From Ascoidea rubescens DSM 1968 (Eukaryota; Ascomycota; Saccharomycetes; Ascoideales; Ascoideaceae), in contig NW_017962923.1 of NCBI RefSeq assembly GCF_001661345.1, forward strand, positions 248,001-312,000: a stretch of DNA of 64,000 nucleotides. The letters run 5' to 3'. Of this stretch, positions 29,329-37,953 are shown piece by piece; the stretch's first letter is position 1, and every line of letters starts with the position of its first letter. The notes below the pieces were generated by a model that was not told the origin of the DNA, did no database searches, and was given only the letters and a program-made list of their open reading frames with translations. The translations under genes and the position numbers were made by a program.

Positions 29329-32109
29329 TTAGAGCGCGTACACATCCAAAAAGAAACGGAAGAAACGAAACTCGTCGCCGTACGTGCGCCGGAGACGCTC
29401 GAGCACGTTCTCCTGGTAGAGCGACACGCGCAAGACGCCTGTGTTGCCTGTGCTGCTTGTGGTGCTCGTAGCTTCCATCCCCAACTCGTCCAACTCGTCC
29501 AACTCGTCAAATTCGTCCAGCTCGTTCATCTCCTCCAGCTCGCTGGCCTTCTCAACGTCCTGCATCGGCCTCTTTATTGTCTGTATCTGTGTTTTGGCTT
29601 TGGGTCTTAGTTTTATGCCTTTGTAAACTGTCTTGAAATATTCCATCTCGATTTCCTTTATCTCGTTTTTGTTGAGATTGAGATTCTGCAATGTCTTTAA
29701 TTGCTTCAAATTTTCAATTTTGCCAATCCGGTTTCCCTCCAAATCTAACACCTTGAGCCTATCCAATTTATCCAACATTTCAATTTTCTCGATTTTATTG
29801 TAATTCAAGTTTAAATATTCCAAATTTTTCAATCCTTCATTGCCATTTAAATTATCTATTTTGCAAATCAAATTATTCGACAAATTTAAGTACTTGACAT
29901 TATTTAAATTCAATTTTTCAAAAATATCTGGAATGCTTGAAAACAAATTGTAGCTTAGATTTAAAGTAACCAATTCGCTGAACGTTTTTTTCATATTGTT
30001 ATTTTTCTCCCTTTTCTCCTTTTTCTCAATTTTTTCCCTCTTTTCTTGTTTTTCCTGTTTTTCATCATCAAATTCAGATTCTTCATCACAGTCCTGATCA
30101 CTCTCGGTGTGATCAGCTTGAAACATCTTTTGATAATTTTCATTAATATAATCAATTTTACTGATTTTATTAACTGATAAATCCAAATGTTCTAAATTCC
30201 CCAAGTATTTGAATTGATTCAAATTAATTTCTTCTATTAGATTTGACGACAAAAATAAAAATTTCAAGTTTTCTAAATAGTTTTCTTTCTTTTCTTCCAC
30301 TTCCTCTTCTTCCCCTTCCTCTTTATTTTTTTTTTTTCTCCTGATTTTTTTTTTGTTATAATGATAATATTTGTTAATAAAGTAAATCTTATTTATCAAA
30401 TTTGCTGATAAATCCAATTTTTCTAAAAATTTCAAGTTTTTGTGATTTAAATTGCAAACTCTTTCAATTAAATTATTTGATAAAATTAGTTCTCGTAAAT
30501 TTTTGAGATTTTTCAAATTTTCAATCTTATCAATTTTATTTGTACTCAATAATAGACATTTTAAATTTTTCAATTCTTTTAAATTCTCAATCTTAGCAAT
30601 TTTATTGGATGATAATGATAGCCTTTCGAGTTTTTTCAATTTATTTAAATTTTCAATCTTACTTAAAGTATCACTATTGATTATTAAATCTTTTCTTTGT
30701 GCCGAAATACTCAAGTCCCGTAATTGATTTAGTTTGTTTAAATTTTCAATTAAATGAATGCAATTGTCATTTAGTATTAGAATCTTTAAATTTATTAGAT
30801 TATCTAAATTTTCAATCTTAGAAATATTATTACTAGATAAATTCAAGAATTTTAAATGCACTAAACTCTCCAAGTTTTCAATTTTCCAAATACTATGAAA
30901 TGATAAATTTAGATGATTCAACTTGTTTAATTTTTCTAAATTTTCAATTTTTGTCAATCTACTATTATTATTGCTATTGTTGTTATTGTTGTTATTGTTG
31001 TTATTGTTGTTATTGTTGTTATTGTTGTTATTGTTGTTGTTATTATTACCATTATTGCTATTATTGCTATTAATATTAATGTTAATGTTAATATTATCAA
31101 ATGGATCACTAGTTATAATCAACTTTCTTAACTTTGTTAAATTATTTAGATTTTCCAATTTATTTATAAAATTAAAGGATAAATCTAATGATAATAAATT
31201 TTTCAAATTGTTTAAGTTTTCAACTTTTTTAATTGCATTTGATTGCAAATTTAAAATTTTCAAATTTTCAAATTGGCTTAAATTATCTATTTTAGAGATT
31301 ATATTTGCAGATAAATCTAGATATTTCAAATTTTTATAAAATTTGTTGATTTTAAAGATTGTTAAAGAATTCAAATCATTAACAGATATGTGAGTTAAAG
31401 TTAAAGATTGGAAGTTGTTTTTCTTATTAAGGTTGTTATTATATTGAGTGTGTTGCGTGTGTTGAGTGTGTTGAGTGTGTTGATTACCATGTGAAGTATA
31501 TTGATTATTGTTTTTTAAAGTATTTTTAAAAACATTTTTTAAAAAAATGTTTAAATAATAATCGATATAGTTATTATATTGAAAATCAAAGGGCATATCT
31601 AAAAAGGATAATTGGAAATTAATTAGATTTGGATTTAAATTCAAATTTGTTTTATTATTATTTGTTTTGATGAATTTCAAAAATTTATCCAAGTCATCGA
31701 TATTCAAACCAATTTTAACAGTCTTTGAAAAGAAAAATAATTGATATTTGAATAAATGCAAATCATTGAGATTCAAAATTAAAGTTCGGTTGAAATCGAA
31801 ATAATTACTATTACTATTACTATTATTAATAACATTAATGTTATTAATGTTATTAATGTTGTTAATGCTGTTAATGTTATTATGGATGCTGCTAATAATG
31901 TTGAAATAGTTAATGTTATTAATAGATCTATTGTATAGCGAGCGGTTAAAATAATTTGAATTTATAACCAAAGTATTGAATAAAAACTCATTTGCGATGG
32001 AAGAGATAACCAAATTATCTGATATAGATAAAATCCATAAACAATTAAAGGGTAATAATTTAAATATTTGTTTAATGATTTCAAAAGGAATTTTGTCGAC
32101 TAGCGCCAT
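29329..32109 (-). CDS. F-box-like protein with about 19 SDS22-type leucine-rich repeats (926 aa)
   Basis: I do not recognise a named orthologue. The first ~30 residues (ALVDKIPFEIIKQIFKLLP) have the LP/IPxEIxxxIFxxLP pattern of an F-box, which would link targets to an SCF ubiquitin ligase. After ~230 variable residues come about 19 leucine-rich repeats of the 22-residue SDS22 type (LxxLxLSxNxIxKIENLxxL). They are interrupted by an Asn tract near residue 350, a basic RRKKKNKEEGEEEE insert near 590 and a charged insert near 660. The C-terminus has an acidic ELDELDE run and a capping-like end. Sds22 itself (a PP1 regulator) is about 340 residues with no F-box, so this is not SDS22. The 3' 230 bp are unusually GC-rich compared with the rest of the gene and merge with the PSD2 promoter. 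Confidence 0.8.
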   Translation of the reverse strand: MALVDKIPFEIIKQIFKLLPFNCLWILSISDNLVISSIANEFLFNTLVINSNYFNRSLYNRSINNINYFNIISSIHNNINSINNINNINNINVINNSNSNSNYFDFNRTLILNLNDLHLFKYQLFFFSKTVKIGLNIDDLDKFLKFIKTNNNKTNLNLNPNLINFQLSFLDMPFDFQYNNYIDYYLNIFLKNVFKNTLKNNNQYTSHGNQHTQHTQHTQHTQYNNNLNKKNNFQSLTLTHISVNDLNSLTIFKINKFYKNLKYLDLSANIISKIDNLSQFENLKILNLQSNAIKKVENLNNLKNLLSLDLSFNFINKLENLNNLTKLRKLIITSDPFDNININININSNNSNNGNNNNNNNNNNNNNNNNNNNNNNNNSNNNSRLTKIENLEKLNKLNHLNLSFHSIWKIENLESLVHLKFLNLSSNNISKIENLDNLINLKILILNDNCIHLIENLNKLNQLRDLSISAQRKDLIINSDTLSKIENLNKLKKLERLSLSSNKIAKIENLKELKNLKCLLLSTNKIDKIENLKNLKNLRELILSNNLIERVCNLNHKNLKFLEKLDLSANLINKIYFINKYYHYNKKKIRRKKKNKEEGEEEEVEEKKENYLENLKFLFLSSNLIEEINLNQFKYLGNLEHLDLSVNKISKIDYINENYQKMFQADHTESDQDCDEESEFDDEKQEKQEKREKIEKKEKREKNNNMKKTFSELVTLNLSYNLFSSIPDIFEKLNLNNVKYLNLSNNLICKIDNLNGNEGLKNLEYLNLNYNKIEKIEMLDKLDRLKVLDLEGNRIGKIENLKQLKTLQNLNLNKNEIKEIEMEYFKTVYKGIKLRPKAKTQIQTIKRPMQDVEKASELEEMNELDEFDELDELDELGMEATSTTSSTGNTGVLRVSLYQENVLERLRRTYGDEFRFFRFFLDVYAL
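30975..31045 (-). repeat. 9-bp repeat coding for polyasparagine in the LRR gene
   Basis: On the plus strand the unit ATTGTTGTT repeats about eight times. On the coding strand this is a fixed alternation of AAC and AAT codons. The 9-bp register rather than a 3-bp one shows that the expansion unit is three codons. Confidence 0.85.
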
Positions 32110-33229
32110 GAAATATGATATAGGGTATGGGATGGTTTTAAATTTTTAGGTGATTTTTTTTTGTGTTTTTATTTTCAATATTCTGATTTGAACAGATTAA
32201 ATAAACAAGTTAATGAAAAACTTGTAGAATAGGATATGAACAGGATATGATTTGATATAGTAAAATAAAATAAAATAAGATAAAATAAGATAATATAAGA
32301 TAATATAAGATAATATAAGATAATATAAGATGATATAAGATAATATAAGATAATATAAGACCTAAGACAAGCAAATTAAGAAACAGAACATTAAGAATAG
32401 AGAAAGATGAATTGAATAGTAAGGTGTATTATGAAATAATGGTCCAGTTGCAGGCAAAGGTATAAAGGGAAAGTAATATATTTGCCCAAGCGGGATGGGA
32501 GCTCGGTTTCGGTTCAGGTGCACGGATGAGGCAGAAATCTGCAAGAAGTTGTAAATCAGTGCTAGCATGCACAGTAGTGCATATAAGATGCCGTATGACG
32601 TGTAAAATAATATGCTTGTGTGCGCGCTCAAAAGCAGATTTCTGTGCGCACACTATTTATTGAGATTCAATGAAATGATACTATCGTTCCCGCTTCATTT
32701 TAAAACAGCGCTCCCGTGTCATCCCCCGTAAAAACAAACCAAACTCATGCATGAAACCAAGCTAGACGCATTCAAGTTCATTCACATACGGCTAGCTGCC
32801 AATATGCAAAACATAATAAAAGAAATATAGTTCAAAATAAATAAATATAAAAGTCTGTAAATTGCTATTTAAAGCCAAAGAGGTAATGCAATGCGCCTCA
32901 ATTGTGCGCCGCCGTGCACGTGAAAAATACAAATCTGGTGCCTGGCTTTAAATAGTTTTTAACCATGCAATGTGCTTCTGCGTGATTTCTGCAACTTGCT
33001 GTGTATGATTTTGAGCAAATGGAATTTTTTTTTTGCTGTTACAGAAGTGATAGTAATTTGTTAATAAAATTAGAAAAACAATATTATTTATGTATTATGT
33101 TGTTAAATATGGTATGTAAAAGCGTAGAATATTGGTATAAGATATAATTAAATCAAGGCAAATTAAATAGAATATAGTTAAATAAGGGTTGAAGAATTAA
33201 ACAAGTAATATTTGGCAGCAGAAATCAAT
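32110..33229. other. Intergenic region right of the LRR gene
   Basis: About 1.1 kb with no supported gene. It contains a 10-bp tandem repeat (32261-32360), a more GC-rich patch at about 32420-32700 and CACGTG at 32917-32922 (GTGCACGTGAAA). ORFs at 32362-32653 on the minus strand overlap in two frames and look random. Confidence 0.5.
32261..32360. repeat. Ten copies of a 10-bp repeat (TAATATAAGA type)
   Basis: Ten consecutive 10-bp units fill this interval exactly: one TAAAATAAAA and two TAAAATAAGA, then mostly identical TAATATAAGA with one TGATATAAGA. The period matches about one turn of B-DNA, which would favour intrinsic bending. It lies about 150-250 bp upstream of the LRR gene start. Confidence 0.9.
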
Positions 33230-33382
33230 CTAGTCTCTGGCCAATGGAGTGAGTTCTAAACAACCACTTTCTGAGAATTCCATTGGGACAGCTAAATCAT
33301 CAGCAAGATCATTTTGGATCTCTGGAATAAGAAATGGTTCATTAATTTCACAAGCTAAAACTAAAAAATTTGAGGCAGCCAT
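33230..33382 (-). CDS. Possible small protein (50 aa), unrecognised
   Basis: An ATG-initiated ORF on the minus strand encodes 50 residues starting MAASNFLVLACEINEPF and ending ELTPLARD. It is not low complexity and has a balanced, mildly acidic composition with a hydrophobic start, unlike random ORFs of this AT-rich DNA. The ATG follows an A-rich leader (ACCCAAAATGG), typical for yeast start sites. No intron signals were found close by. I cannot name a family. A rival plus-strand frame over the same DNA begins at GTG and is less convincing. Treat it as a candidate needing expression or conservation support. Confidence 0.4.
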   Translation of the reverse strand: MAASNFLVLACEINEPFLIPEIQNDLADDLAVPMEFSESGCLELTPLARD

Positions 33383-34077
33383 TTTGGGTAAGATAGATTT
33401 GTGTAGTTTTTATAAGTTGAGTAGGATGAATTGGATTGAATTGAATTGGAAGAAGATTAAGAAACTCGAAAGATAATTTATAAGGAATATAATTGAAAAT
33501 AGAAAAAGAGGAAAACCAAGTATTTATATTGAATTTGTTTATAATAAATTGAATCTGTAATTTGCACTAGGATGGCAAAACAATCTATCCAGCTGAATAA
33601 TCAAAATCAAAATCAAATAGAAAAATAGTGTGAAGGAGAATTTTAGTTTTACATCACACCTTTGATGTAAAAAATAAAATTATTTGATTGAGTTTGACAC
33701 AAATCTGAACAAGAGTAGTAAAAGAGCTGAGCTAGTGGCAGACACTGGCCAATCAACAGTACGCATTTGTTCCGGGCACGCAAGAACAGTTGAATCACTA
33801 TTAAATCACTACTGGATCACGTCTTCGATCACTACTCGATTGCTGGCCCCGTGGCATTCTCCGGGAACACCAGCCGCAGCTGCCTATCAGGGTCAGAGCT
33901 GCCTATTTGAAAATATATACCTATTTTAGTAACTTCCTAATTGGTACATTCCTGTTAGCACAGTTGTAAATTGTGATCACGTGAGATACATATTTACTTG
34001 TTATTTCACCTCTGAAAACGGGATTGTGGTGACGCTGAAGAACGAGCACTGGTGAACAACAGAAGAATGGCTCCAAG
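33383..34077. promoter_or_regulatory. Promoter region of the J-protein gene with TCACGTGA
   Basis: 695 bp. The left part is AT-rich; from about 33700 the DNA is GC-richer. TCACGTGA (33977-33984) is a perfect 8-bp palindrome about 95 bp upstream of the J-protein ATG, the full Cbf1-type site. A tract of repeated GATCAC/AATCACTA units lies at 33790-33835. No gene is supported. Confidence 0.5.
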
Positions 34078-34770
34078 ATGCACCTCTTCAGCCAGCCGAC
34101 CTGGGTCTCGAGGCGCCTTTTGCGCTGGCTGTTTGGCAGAACTTTCAGCAGTTCGCTCCAGCGCAGTGGAGTTGTGCATTCCTCGGATCCTTACAAGGTG
34201 CTCCAGCTCGAGACTGGTGCCACTGCGGTTCAGATCAAGAAGGCATACTTCAAGTTGGCCAAACAGCATCATCCAGATGTTTCCAAGGAACCGGATGCTG
34301 TCCAGTCCTTCCACATCATCCAAAATGCTTACGAGAAATTGACAGACCCGAATTACAGCCCCTACAATAATCATTATGATGGTGGCGATGACGATGATGA
34401 TGATGACTACGATACCTACGATGATGACGATGAAATCTACACCGATGATTTGGGTTCTTTTTACAGTCAATTCTATCTGTGTTTTTCTGATTCAGACGAT
34501 TTTTTCTGTTATTCCAACCTAAACGACTTTGATTGTTGGGCTGGATTTAATGCAGATTTTGGAAGCGCTGGATCCAAATCAAAATACAAAAAAAAGAATC
34601 AAAAAAATCAAAAACCCAAGAAAAAATCCAAGAAGAAAAAACCCAAGCAGAAGAAAAAAACGAAGCGAGAGAGGAAGCTAATGAGGAAACAAAAGAAGCT
34701 ACGAAAGAAACAAAGGAAGGCATATGAAGCTAAAGAAAATGAAGCTAAGGCAAATGCGTTGAAGGAATAG
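34078..34770 (+). CDS. Mitochondrial-type J-domain protein with hyperbasic tail (230 aa)
   Basis: This is a DnaJ/Hsp40 co-chaperone. Residues 1-35 look like a mitochondrial presequence (WVSRRLLRWLFGRTFSSSLQR: arginines, no acids). The J domain covers about 36-92 (DPYKVLQLETGATAVQIKKAYF, with the essential HPD in KQHHPDVSK). A run of Asp residues follows, then an aromatic/acidic stretch, and the last ~75 residues are extremely Lys/Arg-rich. A mitochondrial Hsp70 partner is the natural inference; S. cerevisiae Jid1 and Mdj1 are possible relatives, but the tail matches neither that I know. An ATG 11 bases upstream (34067) is in another frame and could reduce translation. The 5' end of the gene is GC-rich, unlike its 3' end. 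Confidence 0.8.
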   Translation: MHLFSQPTWVSRRLLRWLFGRTFSSSLQRSGVVHSSDPYKVLQLETGATAVQIKKAYFKLAKQHHPDVSKEPDAVQSFHIIQNAYEKLTDPNYSPYNNHYDGGDDDDDDDYDTYDDDDEIYTDDLGSFYSQFYLCFSDSDDFFCYSNLNDFDCWAGFNADFGSAGSKSKYKKKNQKNQKPKKKSKKKKPKQKKKTKRERKLMRKQKKLRKKQRKAYEAKENEAKANALKE

Positions 34771-35166
34771 ACGTTCCCCACCTATCTGTATATCAATCTC
34801 TTGTATATCATCTCCTGTATATCTATTTTGTATCTCTTGTATCTCCTGTATCTCCTGTTTATCATCTCGTGTATCTTTCCAACGTCTGCTCGTCAACCAC
34901 AGCTTCCACAGCCTGTTCCATCATCCAGGCTCAGCCTGAAACAGTGTCTGTTCAGACTCCGGAGCAACTTTCTCCTAATCACATCATATAAGACGTAGCA
35001 ATTTAGCAATTCAAGTATTAGTATATATTTATTCATTCTATTTTTTGAATTCGTTATTTTGTTCTTGTTCTTATACTCTTCTGCCCTTATTTTCTTATCC
35101 ACTTTTAAACTTGCATCCAATTGACATCAAACGACTTTACAATCTTGTTCTCCTCTTCCCTCGCAA
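34771..35166. other. Intergenic region J protein to RRM protein, with CTTGTATCTCCTGT repeats
   Basis: 396 bp. Imperfect direct repeats of TGTATATC/TGTATCTCC fill 34795-34880, just after the J-protein stop. The right part is the promoter of the next gene, with a pyrimidine-rich leader ending CTCTTCCCTCGCAAATG. No further gene is seen. Confidence 0.5.
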
Positions 35167-35979
35167 ATGTCTACTGTATTACTTTCAAATGTTGCAACCA
35201 CAACTACCTCTGAACAACTAAGGCAATTTGTTGAATTCTGTGGCAAAATCGATACCATTGATAAGATAAATGATGACACCTATAAAATTGTCTTTGTTGC
35301 TCCTGAGGCCTCTGAAACCGCTCTACTATTAAACGGTGTTGTTCTTGAGGGAAAACCTGTTTCAGTATCTGTATCTTCTCCAATTCAAAAAGATAACACT
35401 GCTAATAATAATAACAATGATAATCTCGATAACAGTAATGTTCCTCATTCTTTAACAACTTCCTCAATTCATCCCGATGCTACCACTGTTTCCTTAGCTT
35501 CTCAAGTTCCCTTGCAAGATTCTTCTAAATCAGTTTCCAACAATAACTCACAGGCCACAGAAACTCCAACTACTGATATTGCTCAAGAATACAAACCCAA
35601 GAGTACCATCTTTGCCGAATATTTATCTAATGGTTACGTTTTAGGTGATCAAGCCTTACAAAAAGCTATTCAATATGACTCTCAAAAGGGTTATTCCACT
35701 AAATTTAGAAATTTCTTGTCAAATTTAGATTCGAGATACCATGTTCAAGATAAATTCACCCAAGAAAGAACAAAAGCTATTACATCTGCCGAAAATGCTC
35801 ATTTATTTGAAAAAAAATCAAAACTTGATTTAACTTTTGAAAAATATTTTACCAGAGCAAAATCAACCACTTATGGTTCAAGATTACACGACTTTTATTT
35901 AAAAGGTGTTAGTGATATTAAAGATATCCATGAAGAAGCAAAAAGATTGGCTCAAATAAAATCTGCAAAAAATCAATAA
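35167..35979 (+). CDS. Vip1-like RNA-recognition-motif protein (270 aa)
   Basis: An N-terminal RRM at residues 1-75 begins with the RNP2-like strand TVLLSNVAT and continues LRQFVEFCGKIDTID, YKIVFVAPEASETAL and LEGKPVSVSVSS. The central ~70 residues are polar and low complexity. The C-terminal half has the pattern I associate with the fungal Vip1 family (FAEYLSNGYVLGDQALQKAI, YDSQKGYSTKFRNFLSNLDS, then a helical charged tail). S. pombe Vip1 is an RRM protein of poorly known role. The RNP1 segment (DTYKIVFV) lacks the usual K/RGFGFV aromatics, so RNA binding may be weak or atypical. The start is the first ATG after a pyrimidine-rich leader. Confidence 0.75.
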   Translation: MSTVLLSNVATTTTSEQLRQFVEFCGKIDTIDKINDDTYKIVFVAPEASETALLLNGVVLEGKPVSVSVSSPIQKDNTANNNNNDNLDNSNVPHSLTTSSIHPDATTVSLASQVPLQDSSKSVSNNNSQATETPTTDIAQEYKPKSTIFAEYLSNGYVLGDQALQKAIQYDSQKGYSTKFRNFLSNLDSRYHVQDKFTQERTKAITSAENAHLFEKKSKLDLTFEKYFTRAKSTTYGSRLHDFYLKGVSDIKDIHEEAKRLAQIKSAKNQ

Positions 35980-36249
35980 TTGTTTATTATCTATCATCCA
36001 CTATCTTTTTTTTTGTTTTGAGTTTTTGAGTTTTTAAGTTGAATTTTTTCAACTTTGAATTTTATATTTACATACTCTTGTTTTTTTTTCTATTTTTCCC
36101 TTTTCTTTTGCTTTCAACTTGTTTTGTTTTGTTTTGTTTTGTTTTATTTTTATTTCAATTTTTATTTTTTGAATTTTTATATGTAATTTGATTAATATAA
36201 TGTAATACAAATTAATTTCATTGGATTTTGTTAAAGTATAAAATTTTAA

Positions 36250-37590
36250 CTAATTTAAATATCTTAAATGATGCTTCTCAATATCTTTCAAAGTATCAAT
36301 TAAATTAGTTCGCTCATCTATTAAAGTTTTCCTAATCTTCTGTTTATTTATTTGATAATCTATCCAACTCAATCCATATAAAAATGAATCACACAAGTCA
36401 TCCCCCTTTTTTGTTTCTTTTAATTTTGATTTCAATTTCAATTTCAAATCTGAATTTGAATTTGAAATTGAATCTGAATCGTCAATTTTTTCTAAAAAAT
36501 TTTCTATTTCAAACTTTTGTTTAGTAGAAACTATATTATTAAACTGATAAATATAATTAGATATACTGTATTTTTTCTTATCTTCATACTGTTTATTTAA
36601 AGCAATAATTTCATTCATATTTTTCATTATTGAATTTGAAAATTTAAATGGTACATTAATATTATTTATATCAGTATTATTCATGAATTTTTGAAACCAA
36701 CCATGAATTAAACTGAGCCTTAAAATTTTAGATTTTTTCAGGTTTTGCGTATTTCCATCATTGTCATCTTGACCAAGAAGTTGACTAACACAATGATTTT
36801 TATAATTGAGCCAATATTTATCCAAATCCTTCGGAAATACTGACAAAACATTCAATCCTTGATTTCCTGTAACACCAAGTTTTTTATCCTTATTAATACT
36901 TAATAACAATCTTGAGCGAGTCATTAAAGTAGAATATAGCATACTTTCCAACATATTAACTCTCAATGTCCACTCCAACACTGCTTTGCTATTTAAAGTT
37001 CTTGTTCTTTGTCTCTCAATCAAAATCACATCAGGTTTATCGTTTCCAATAATAAGCTTTTCAACCAAAGTATATACAATGTTTGAAATATTTATAGGAT
37101 TAAAAATATCATTCAATTTTACGGTTTCAATTACCTCAGTATTTATTCCATCTTGGCTATCATTGGCGCTACTTGATTTCAAATCATTTAATAAACTATC
37201 ACCAAGTGATAAAACATTCAACTTGTTCCATTCATAAATCTCGGGTTTTTCGTTTAATTTATAAGTAAACTTGCAATATGAAAAATTTTTAATACCAAGA
37301 TCAATAGAAACGATATCCAAACCATTTTTCATAAGTGAATTAGTGGTGATGTGAGAAACCTGCAAATACAGTGGTTTAATAAAAAGTTCTTTGTATATTG
37401 AATTGATTAAATCTGCTTTTTTGCCGGTGATAGCTATGGGAAGATGTTAGTAACAAGTAGCTGTAAAACAAAACCAAAAAAAAAGCAACGCACTAATGCC
37501 AGAGTTCACACACAACGCTTTTAAAACCAGAAGCTTATGTTTTGCCAACACGTTTTGAACTACTGCGTATGAGGGCATTGGAGACTTCAT
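36250..37590 (-). CDS. CCE1: Mitochondrial Holliday-junction resolvase Cce1/Ydc2 (spliced, 426 aa)
   Basis: This endonuclease cuts four-way junctions in mitochondrial DNA. Exon 1 is 37590-37494 and exon 2 is 37433-36250; joining them gives one frame of 426 codons plus stop. The joined N-terminus makes a SAP-like DNA-binding motif (LKALCVNSGIT + ITGKKADLINSI) that neither exon holds alone. The catalytic RNase-H-like core follows: SIDLGIKNFSYCK with the first Asp, VILIERQRTRT with the Glu, and KGDDLCDSFLYGLSW with the last acidic pair, all matching S. cerevisiae Cce1 (IERQRTRT, KDDDLADSFLHCLSW). An unspliced reading would start at ATG 37332 and lose the SAP segment. A second in-frame ATG at 37578 could also start exon 1. 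S. cerevisiae Cce1 has about 353 residues; the extra length is a polar insert near residue 350. Confidence 0.9.
37434..37493 (-). other. Intron of CCE1 (60 nt)
   Basis: On the minus strand the donor is GTGCGT at 37493, the branch site is a perfect TACTAAC at 37452-37446, and the acceptor is CATAG ending at 37434, 13 nt after the branch A. The phase is 1: the codon A|CT (Thr) is split. The reading frame is kept and a SAP motif is restored. The donor is not the usual GTATGT. Confidence 0.85.
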
Positions 37591-37953
37591 TGTGGGAGCT
37601 GTGGTGGTTTTGCTTCTTGAAAGGCTCTGAAAAGCTGGAGGCAGCTTCTACGGCGATGCCGGAGTCATGAGAGTAATACAAAGAAAAGCCGTGTGTCGGA
37701 AGAGATGCACCGTCGCGATGTTACGTGTACGGCTACGGGCCCACCGAGTGATACACAGATGTGTATTGTATGAGCAGTAAATCCAAATCTGGTTCAGAAA
37801 ATTGCAGAAAAAGATCGTTGCATTTCAATTAGTTGAACAGGCCAAAGGTTTCAAATACAGATTTTGGATAGGGTACAAACAACTATAAAAGCAAGAAAAA
37901 AAAGGTTGTTGTGTGAAATAAATATAAAATTTTATCAGTAGGAAGTTACTTTT
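37591..37953. other. Intergenic region CCE1-UBX3
   Basis: 363 bp, holding the CCE1 promoter and the UBX3 3' flank. A GC-rich patch covers about 37560-37780, with CGG-CGATG-CCG near 37651, an everted/inverted CGG pair of the kind zinc-cluster factors bind (spacing five). No gene is seen. Confidence 0.45.

Noticed and set aside
29104-29610. Overlapping ORFs on both strands in the GC-rich stretch between PSD2 and the LRR gene
   Set aside because: GC-rich DNA has few stop codons, so long frames appear in several phases at once. Only the LRR frame continues into clear repeats, and the PSD2 upstream extension has no ATG.
32261-32360. CRISPR-like array
   Set aside because: The units are 10 bp with no spacers, in a eukaryotic setting; it is a simple tandem repeat.
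33249-33476. Plus-strand 75-codon frame over the small-protein candidate
   Set aside because: It begins at GTG, not ATG, and its composition is less protein-like than the opposite ATG-started frame.
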